64,000 bases of DNA from Marinomonas algicola (GTDB lineage Bacteria; Pseudomonadota; Gammaproteobacteria; Pseudomonadales; Marinomonadaceae): contig NZ_CP061941.1 in the NCBI RefSeq assembly GCF_014805825.1, positions 3,906,001 to 3,970,000 of the forward strand, in the 5' to 3' direction. The notes under the pieces were generated by a model, which searched no databases, was not told the DNA's origin, and was given only the letters and a program-made list of their open reading frames with translations. Made by a program: the position numbers and the translations under genes. Below, piece after piece: positions 58,445 through 64,000 of the stretch (positions are counted from its first letter, which is position 1; every line of letters starts with the position of its first letter).

Positions 58445-59389
58445 ATGCTGTCAGCCAAAGATAGATTGCTTCGAAACTTAGATTGGAACCTCCTCTACAC
58501 TTTTTTAGTTATAGTCAATGAAGGTGGCATCAGTGCGGCCGCCAGGAAGCTTTCGTTAAGTCAACCTAGTGTCAGTAATGCATTAAAAAGATTAGAAGAA
58601 CACTTCGATAAGCCATTGATATTACGTAAAAAAGGCTTTTTCTCATTAACACTCCAAGGTATGAGGGTGTATGAATATGCGTCTGCGGCAAGCCGAGTTA
58701 TCGGCAATATGGCCGATCAATTTGTAGAGCAAAAAGACACAGTTCAAGGTGAAATAACCATTGAAATCGCCAGCCACTTACAATGCCCTGCCTTCGATAA
58801 AACCTTAGCCAAGTATCATGCTCTCTATCCGAACGTCATTTTCAATATCAATACACACCCAAGCGCCGATATTGTGAGTCATGTTCTCGAAGGTGCTCTA
58901 CACATTGGCTTAAGCAATAAAAAAATGGCTAAAACAGGACTTCGCTTTGATTTTATTGGGTATGAAAAAATGGGCTTTTACTGCGGTAAAGATCATCCTT
59001 GCTTCGGTAAACCGGATCTATCTATAGACGACCTTAAAGGTGGAGCTTATATCTCATTTGAAAGCGATCAACCAGGAGAGGGATTAGATGCGATTGCCCA
59101 GTTTCGGGATGAGCATCAATTCTGGGGGAAATTGGTCGCTGTATCTTCCAATGTTGAGGAAATTCGTCGCTTAATTCTTGCTGGTATTGGCTTTGGAGCC
59201 TTGACCATAGACAGCGCCACACCCTATGTCGGTCAAGGATTATTATGGCCCTTGCCCCCCTATAATGACTTTCCGGTCACAGAGATTTACCTTGTTAGTC
59301 CGGAAACAGTTAGTCTGAAAGAGATAGAAACAAACTTTATTAAATTACTAAAAAAACAAGTGAGAGAAGAAATATCACTCAATCAATAA
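58445..59389 (+). CDS. LysR-family regulator divergent from the dgc operon
   Basis: Regulator of 314 residues with the HTH in residues about 12-72 (EGGISAAARKLSLSQPSVSN) and an effector domain from about 100. The ATG at 58445 is preferred; the frame is open to 58394, but that extension covers the operator-like palindromes. Divergence from the transporter-dgcN-dgcA operon makes it the likely controller; Pseudoalteromonas has a regulator named DgcR for these genes, but I cannot tell whether it is orthologous. The stop codon region runs into three GCAAATA repeats (59390-59410). Confidence 0.85.
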   Translation: MLSAKDRLLRNLDWNLLYTFLVIVNEGGISAAARKLSLSQPSVSNALKRLEEHFDKPLILRKKGFFSLTLQGMRVYEYASAASRVIGNMADQFVEQKDTVQGEITIEIASHLQCPAFDKTLAKYHALYPNVIFNINTHPSADIVSHVLEGALHIGLSNKKMAKTGLRFDFIGYEKMGFYCGKDHPCFGKPDLSIDDLKGGAYISFESDQPGEGLDAIAQFRDEHQFWGKLVAVSSNVEEIRRLILAGIGFGALTIDSATPYVGQGLLWPLPPYNDFPVTEIYLVSPETVSLKEIETNFIKLLKKQVREEISLNQ

Positions 59390-59543
59390 GCAAATAGCAA
59401 ATAGCAAATAGCATTGCATAATTTAATGACTAAAAGCGCATGAGTTTTAACGTATTGGCTTTAAATTACCCATCATAAAACCGTATCACGTCAAAAAAAA
59501 GCGGTTTAATCTGACCAAATAAATTTATTTTCACTTTAAACAC

Positions 59544-59580
59544 TTGTCAAAAAACAACCAACTACTGTATAAATAACCAT
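59544..59580 (+). promoter_or_regulatory. recN promoter with degenerate LexA box
   Basis: TTGTCA (59544-59549), an 18-bp spacer and TATAAA (59568-59573). CTGTATAAATAACCAT (59565-59580) over the -10 keeps CTGT and the AT-rich core of a LexA box but not ACAG. recN is an SOS gene in E. coli. Moderate to weak match. Confidence 0.4.
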
Positions 59581-59639
59581 GTAATTTGAAATATAATGAA
59601 ATCAGAATTAGTCTCACCTTTTTCATGGAGCAAAACACC

Positions 59640-61310
59640 ATGCTGACAAGTATTGCTATTGCCAATTTTGCCATTGTTGAATCCCTAGAACTTGAATTGC
59701 GTAAAGGAATGACCGTTATATCCGGTGAAACAGGTGCGGGCAAGTCGATAATGGTGGATGCTTTATCTTTATGTCTCGGCGCCAGAACAGACAGTGGCGT
59801 CGTCAGACATGGTGAAAAAAAAGCCGAAATCAGTGCCACATTTGATGTAAGCAATAATATCAATGCAACTAAATGGCTACACGATCGAGATTTAGAGTCT
59901 GATCAATATTGTATTTTGCGAAGAATCATTACAAAAGAAGGCAAGTCAAAAGCCTATATCAATAATCGCCCTTGCGCATTAGCCGATTTAAAAACCATTG
60001 GCGCCTATTTAATTGATATTCATGGACAGCATGAACACCAGTCTTTGTTGAAAAAAAGCGCCCAACGCGTTCAAGTTGACGCTTTCGGCGGCCTAAATTC
60101 ACTAAGCCATAAAGTAAAAAGCCAATATCAAGATTGGAAAAAAATGCGAGACGAACTAAACGCACGGCTAACTCGCTCTACAGATCAAGAATCCCGCATT
60201 CAATTATTAACTTATCAAGTGCAAGAGTTAGAGGTTTTGAATCTCAAAGGCGGTGAATTAAAAGCATTGGAAGAAGAGCAAAAATTTTTGGCAACAATTG
60301 CCGATGCGCAACAGAAGGTCTATCAAACCAACTTACTACTTGCTGAAGAAGAGGATAGCAACATTCGCTCCTTGCTCAATCATGCCTTATTAACGGCCTC
60401 TAGTATTCAAACGCGCACGCCTCATTTACAAAGCGCTTGCGACTTAATGAATGAAGCCATTATTCAAATTGAAGAAGCGTGCAATAGCCTTTCTCATTAT
60501 CAAGACACACTTGAGCAGGACCCAGCACGGCTAAATGAAGTAGAACAACGTCTCAGCGATATTTATGACACGGCCAGAAAACACAAAACAACACCGGAAG
60601 AATTGGTCTTATTACAGGAAACCCTTACCGCCGATTTAAATGACATCATCGGCAGTAATGAAAATCTAGACGTATTAAAGGAAAAAGAAGAAAAGGCGTA
60701 TCAGGCCCTGACAGAAATGGCAACGGAGCTTACAGAACAAAGAATGAAAGCTAAGGAAGTTCTAGCGACAAAAGTTGAAGAGCAGATTCATGGGCTAGGC
60801 ATGCCTTATGCTCAGTTTCAAATTCATTGCCATCCTTTAGACGAAGTCACAGCAAATGGCTTCGAAGAGATTGAATACATGATTGCTTCAAACCCAGGAC
60901 AACCCGCTCAACCTTTAAGGAAAGTAGCGTCTGGAGGTGAGTTATCTCGGATCAGCTTAGGGATACAAGTCGTCACGGCGAGCACATCAACGATACCAAC
61001 GCTTATTTTCGATGAGGTTGATGTTGGTATCAGCGGAGGAATTGCAGAAGTTGTAGGGCGCATGTTGCGTTCCGTAGGTACAAAAGGGCAGGTTTTTTGT
61101 GTTACCCATTTAGCGCAAGTAGCAGCGCAAGGCCACCAGCACCTGTTAGTACAAAAACAAGTCGAGCAAGACCACACATCGTCTCAAGTCACTACGCTGC
61201 ATAAAAAGGACCGGACCGTAGAAATTGCTCGTCTGTTAGGAGGATTAGAACTCACTCAACAAACGTTAGCCCATGCAAGAGAAATGCTTGGTAACGTTCA
61301 CCTTCAATAA
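59640..61310 (+). CDS. recN: DNA repair protein RecN
   Basis: SMC-like ATPase of 556 residues (E. coli RecN 553) acting in double-strand break repair. Walker A lies in SGETGAGKSIMVDAL, a long coiled-coil arm spans about 160-370, and the C-terminal half carries the signature GGELSRISLGIQVV and Walker B TLIFDEVDVGISGG. The start at 59640 gives the family N-terminus MLTSIAIANFAIV; an ATG at 59586 extends it into the promoter. GGAG lies 9 bp upstream. It converges on fur. Confidence 0.96.
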   Translation: MLTSIAIANFAIVESLELELRKGMTVISGETGAGKSIMVDALSLCLGARTDSGVVRHGEKKAEISATFDVSNNINATKWLHDRDLESDQYCILRRIITKEGKSKAYINNRPCALADLKTIGAYLIDIHGQHEHQSLLKKSAQRVQVDAFGGLNSLSHKVKSQYQDWKKMRDELNARLTRSTDQESRIQLLTYQVQELEVLNLKGGELKALEEEQKFLATIADAQQKVYQTNLLLAEEEDSNIRSLLNHALLTASSIQTRTPHLQSACDLMNEAIIQIEEACNSLSHYQDTLEQDPARLNEVEQRLSDIYDTARKHKTTPEELVLLQETLTADLNDIIGSNENLDVLKEKEEKAYQALTEMATELTEQRMKAKEVLATKVEEQIHGLGMPYAQFQIHCHPLDEVTANGFEEIEYMIASNPGQPAQPLRKVASGGELSRISLGIQVVTASTSTIPTLIFDEVDVGISGGIAEVVGRMLRSVGTKGQVFCVTHLAQVAAQGHQHLLVQKQVEQDHTSSQVTTLHKKDRTVEIARLLGGLELTQQTLAHAREMLGNVHLQ

Positions 61311-61329
61311 ACCACATGCATTGTATAAA

Positions 61330-61371
61330 TAAAAAAACCACTTACTAGATCATTCTAGTCAGTGGTTCTAG
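61330..61371. terminator. Terminator between recN and fur
   Basis: AACCACT-T-ACTAGA pairs with TCTAGT-C-AGTGGTT (one mismatch). The A-run to the left makes a TTTTTTT tail for fur on the minus strand; it also faces the end of recN. Confidence 0.85.
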
Positions 61372-61383
61372 GTTTGCTCTGCT

Positions 61384-61791
61384 CTACGATTTTGGCTTAA
61401 CGTATAAAATCAAATTATGATCTTCGATTTCGTAACCGTGTTCAGCGGCAATTTCTTTTTGACGTTGCTCAATAATAGGATCAAAAAACTCAATCACGGT
61501 ACCTGTATCTAAACAGATCATATGATCATGATGCTCTTCTTGAGCGATTTCAAATACCGCCGTTCCTGCTTCAAAATGATGGCGCATAACCAAACCAGCA
61601 CTTTCAAATTGAGTCAGTACACGATATACAGTGGCTAGACCGACATCCTCCCCCTGATCTAATAACTTACGGTATACATCATCAGCACTTAAATGGGAAC
61701 CTTCTGAACCTTCCAAGATTTGTAAAATCTTTACCCTAGGTAAGGTTACTTTTAGGCCTGCTTTCTTCAATTCTTGATTTTCGTTTGTCAT
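61384..61791 (-). CDS. fur: Ferric uptake regulator
   Basis: Iron-responsive repressor of 135 residues. The winged HTH lies in residues 1-80 (LSADDVYRKLLDQGEDVGLATVYR) and the metal-binding dimer domain has EEHHDHMICLDTG and EFFDPIIEQRQKEIAAEHGY. E. coli Fur has CxxC at this point; here the second cysteine is threonine (CLDT), as in Pseudomonas Fur, so the structural zinc site of the enteric protein is absent. It is divergent from bamE with 69 bp between the starts, a common arrangement in gammaproteobacteria. Confidence 0.96.
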   Translation of the reverse strand: MTNENQELKKAGLKVTLPRVKILQILEGSEGSHLSADDVYRKLLDQGEDVGLATVYRVLTQFESAGLVMRHHFEAGTAVFEIAQEEHHDHMICLDTGTVIEFFDPIIEQRQKEIAAEHGYEIEDHNLILYVKPKS

Positions 61792-61860
61792 TGGCTATTC
61801 TCTACTCGAACTTATTTTAAATTACTTTATCATTAGTTGATCTAAATTAGGATTAAACAA

Positions 61861-62181
61861 ATGAAAAAAACACTCATCACGTTCACCCTCGCCCTTTCTT
61901 TAAGTGCATGTAGCTTATTTCCAGATGCGTATAAAACGCCAGTCCCTCAAGGAAATGTCTTAAAACAAGAAGATGTTACGCAATTACAAATTGGTATGAC
62001 GGAGCCTCAAGTGAAGTTCCTAATTGGTACACCTATGATTACCGATCAATTCACATCCAATGAGTGGCGATATCTGTTCACTTCTACCTACGCTACAGAC
62101 AAAACAAAAAAGAGCGATTTAAACAAACTGACGTTAACCTTCAAAGATGGCGTTTTAATTAAAATAGACCCACCACTCTAA
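61861..62181 (+). CDS. bamE: Outer-membrane assembly lipoprotein BamE
   Basis: Lipoprotein of 106 residues (E. coli BamE 113), a part of the BAM complex that inserts barrels into the outer membrane. The lipobox is LSAC at about residue 17; the family segments VTQLQIGMTEPQVKFLIGTP and NEWRYLF follow, ending in DGVLIKIDPPL. It is divergent from fur and ends 8 bp before the convergent rnfH stop. Confidence 0.95.
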   Translation: MKKTLITFTLALSLSACSLFPDAYKTPVPQGNVLKQEDVTQLQIGMTEPQVKFLIGTPMITDQFTSNEWRYLFTSTYATDKTKKSDLNKLTLTFKDGVLIKIDPPL

Positions 62182-62189
62182 TCCAAAGT

Positions 62190-62483
62190 TTACTTTCCAG
62201 CCTTGGCGGCACGATTGGCCCGAGCTTGCTTCGGGTCAATTTTCAACTCTCGATATATCTCAACTCGCTCACCAGCCTTCAAGAGTTGTGTTTCGGGATT
62301 ACGGACCGACTTACCAAAAATACCTAATTTGACTGAACTTAACGCCAAATCAGGGAAAAAAGCATTTATATTGGACATCATGACAGCATCACGGACGGTG
62401 CACCCCTCCTCAACCTCCATCGCAATAATTTTTTGTTTTTCAGGGAGAGCATAAGCTACTTCCACTCGTATTTTATCCACCAT
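62190..62483 (-). CDS. rnfH: RnfH family ubiquitin-like protein
   Basis: Small beta-grasp protein of 97 residues (E. coli RnfH 96). The pattern VEVAYALPEKQKIIAMEVEE, then FGKSVRNPETQLLKAGERVE and a basic tail fit the family. Its role is unclear; in many bacteria it forms a pair with ratA, as here. The ATG at 62483 lies inside the last codons of ratA (11-bp overlap), giving translational coupling; a longer frame from 62558 is not supported. Confidence 0.92.
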   Translation of the reverse strand: MVDKIRVEVAYALPEKQKIIAMEVEEGCTVRDAVMMSNINAFFPDLALSSVKLGIFGKSVRNPETQLLKAGERVEIYRELKIDPKQARANRAAKAGK

Positions 62484-62904
62484 AAACAACCTTCGCTCTA
62501 TTACTAAATGCGTCAACCATAGAATTTGCCACCTGACTAAACACCCCACCAAAAGCAAATTTCAGCATACCACTTAGTTCAAACTCTAGAGATAACGCTA
62601 TTTTACAACTGGTATCCGATAGCGGAGTAAATACCCAAACGCCCTGCAGTTTTTTAAAAGGGCCTTCCACTAAATGCATTTCAATTTTATTTACATAATG
62701 TAAGGTGTTTTTTGTCGTAAATGACTGTTTTACAGGTCCTTTGCCTACTTCTAGCGCGGCAACAATCACCTCATCAGTTTGCGACTTCACTTGAGAACTG
62801 ATGCATCCCGGTAAAAACAGAGGATATGCCTTAATGTCGTTCACCAGATCAAACATTTGCTCGCAACTGTAATTTACATAGGCCGATCTTTCGATTTGAC
62901 TCAC
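62473..62904 (-). CDS. ratA: RatA / COQ10-like START-domain protein
   Basis: START-fold protein of 143 residues. The pattern YSCEQMFDLVNDIKAYPLFLPGC and the terminal FSQVANSMVDAFSNRA are typical. E. coli RatA was described as an inhibitor of 70S ribosome assembly; homologues (COQ10) bind ubiquinone or its precursors, and which role applies is not settled. The GTG start at 62904 has AGGAG 6 bp upstream and lies 1 bp after the symporter stop codon. Usual partner is rnfH. Confidence 0.9.
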   Translation of the reverse strand: MSQIERSAYVNYSCEQMFDLVNDIKAYPLFLPGCISSQVKSQTDEVIVAALEVGKGPVKQSFTTKNTLHYVNKIEMHLVEGPFKKLQGVWVFTPLSDTSCKIALSLEFELSGMLKFAFGGVFSQVANSMVDAFSNRAKVVYGG

Positions 62905-62905
62905 T

Positions 62906-64000
62906 CTACACTCCTATCCAACCCGTGATCGTAATTACCAACATAATTGGAATACTGAAAAACTTCAAAACATTATACCACCACTTGAAATGCTTAGGGT
63001 TACGAGTAATAAGCTCATTTTCTAGTCTACTTCTTGGGATATTCAGAGCCACAAGAACACTTAAAAGAAGCGCAACAACAGGCAACAAAATGAGAGAGGT
63101 AAATTTATCAAGCAAATCAAAAAGAACATAACCAAACACTGTCCAATCACTCCAATCATTTAGAGACAATAAGCTTGCAAAACCCAACAACCAAACACCA
63201 ACACCAAGAAGCAAAGAAGCCTTGAGGCGACTAATATAAAAGCGCTCATGTAACCAAGACACAAACAGTTCTAGCATTGAAATAGCGGATGTCAGAGCCG
63301 CCAGTATCAACAACAAGAAAAATACCGACCCGACCAACTGTCCTCCAGGTAAACTCCCAAACGCGACAGGCAATGAAATAAAGGTTAAACTTGGCCCAGT
63401 ATCCACATTAATATTTAAAGCAAAAACCAGAGGCAGAACAACAAGACCAGCCAGAATAGCCACTAGCGTGTCCACCCCAACAACAATAGAACAAGCCCTA
63501 GCAATAGACATATGCTTACTCATATACGCCGCATACGCAAACATGCCACCCATCCCAATACTTAAGCTAAAAAAAGCATGGCCCACTGCCGCCAAAACAA
63601 CATTAGGGGTAATTTGATTCCACTTCCAGGAAAACAAAAAAGATAAGGTCTGATCTAGGTCTCCCACCAACACAGAGTAAACAGACAAACCTAATAACAT
63701 CAGAACCAGAGAAGGCAGTAGCACCTTAACTAATACGGCTAGACCTCGTGTAACTGACTGCCCCACAGCCAGAATCACCAATACAACAAAAACTGAGTGC
63801 CATAGCATCATTTCAGAAGGAGAACTAATTAACTCCTGAAAGACAGATTGCGTCTGAACTTCATCCGTCTCGGTGAAAACTCCTTTTAAAGAACGCTCAA
63901 AAAAGGCTAAAGCCCAACCCGCAATAACGCTGTAAAAGCTCAGCACTAAAAAGCCTGCAAGACCAGCAAGATAAGGCACAAGAACCCAAGCTTTGTTGAT
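62906..64000 (-). CDS. Sodium-dependent neurotransmitter-type (NSS/SNF) symporter, N-terminus outside window
   Basis: Inner-membrane sodium:amino-acid symporter of the LeuT fold. 364 residues are visible and the frame stays open to the right edge; bacterial NSS proteins usually have 440-500, so about 100 N-terminal residues, including TM1, are missing. Visible helices include LAGLAGFLVLSFYSVIAGWAL (TM3) and the VVLAAVGHAFFSLSIGMGGMFAYAAYMSK segment (TM6-7). It ends 1 bp before the ratA start, so it heads a symporter-ratA-rnfH transcript. Substrate unknown; tryptophan, tyrosine, leucine and other neutral amino acids are known for the family. Confidence 0.9.
   Translation of the reverse strand: MNKAWVLVPYLAGLAGFLVLSFYSVIAGWALAFFERSLKGVFTETDEVQTQSVFQELISSPSEMMLWHSVFVVLVILAVGQSVTRGLAVLVKVLLPSLVLMLLGLSVYSVLVGDLDQTLSFLFSWKWNQITPNVVLAAVGHAFFSLSIGMGGMFAYAAYMSKHMSIARACSIVVGVDTLVAILAGLVVLPLVFALNINVDTGPSLTFISLPVAFGSLPGGQLVGSVFFLLLILAALTSAISMLELFVSWLHERFYISRLKASLLLGVGVWLLGFASLLSLNDWSDWTVFGYVLFDLLDKFTSLILLPVVALLLSVLVALNIPRSRLENELITRNPKHFKWWYNVLKFFSIPIMLVITITGWIGV

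Noticed and set aside
61792..61860. Fur box in the fur-bamE promoter (ACTAATGATAAAGT on the minus strand)
   Set aside because: Only part of the GATAATGATAATCATTATC pattern is matched; too weak to claim autoregulation.

Overview
The window reads as chromosomal DNA of a marine gammaproteobacterium, most like Marinomonas or a relative in the Oceanospirillales. G+C is low to mid-40s percent by eye. The housekeeping genes (grpE-dnaK-dnaJ, recN, fur, bamE, ratA-rnfH, dinB, glpK/glpR/glpD, kbl-tdh) are of gammaproteobacterial type. Fur lacks the second cysteine of the usual CxxC pair, as Pseudomonas Fur does. The genus is inferred from gene content. No insertion sequence, prophage, CRISPR array or integrase was seen.

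Positions 1-18352 are accessory catabolism. A possible sulfonate module comes first: a TRAP binding protein cut by the left edge, a LysR regulator, a TauD-type dioxygenase, an HdfR-like regulator and a SulP anion transporter. Then follows a complete 4-hydroxybenzoate to central metabolism route through protocatechuate 4,5-cleavage. PobA makes protocatechuate, LigAB opens the ring, LigC oxidises the semialdehyde, LigI hydrolyses the pyrone, LigU isomerises and LigJ hydrates oxalomesaconate, and LigK releases pyruvate and oxaloacetate. Three regulators sit inside the cluster: two paralogous AraC proteins, each divergent from an oxygenase, and one LysR protein with two N-terminal HTH domains. The two AraC/oxygenase promoter regions share an identical 11-mer.

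Positions 18470-26536 hold MscS, small membrane proteins, an esterase, dinB with a textbook LexA box, the flagellar outer-membrane genes flgP-flgT with a small lipoprotein upstream, a ZapB-like coiled coil, a small beta-barrel candidate and a ProQ/FinO-domain protein with a long acidic N-terminal arm. Positions 26551-27988 are a tRNA region: tRNA-Tyr on the plus strand, then eight tRNAs on the minus strand with a Pro-Asn duplication. The two are separated by 25 perfect copies of the heptamer GCGATAA.

Positions 28007-44825 are mostly core metabolism: a polysaccharide deacetylase, kbl-tdh, nudC, ppnN, a peroxiredoxin, a chemoreceptor, a MocR regulator, PilZ-like and DUF501 proteins, and the glycerol 3-phosphate regulon with GlpR-like operators. 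Positions 44846-49608 contain a GcvA-like regulator, a candidate structured small RNA with its own promoter and terminator, a long-form GAPDH, two membrane or exported proteins of unknown role and a uridine-kinase-like enzyme.

Positions 49640-53608 are dnaJ, dnaK and grpE with a sigma-32 promoter. Positions 53864-59389 form a likely D-glutamate locus: homologues of DgcN and DgcA, a polar amino-acid ABC transporter without its ATPase, and a divergent LysR regulator. The right end has recN, fur, bamE, rnfH, ratA and a sodium symporter cut by the right edge.
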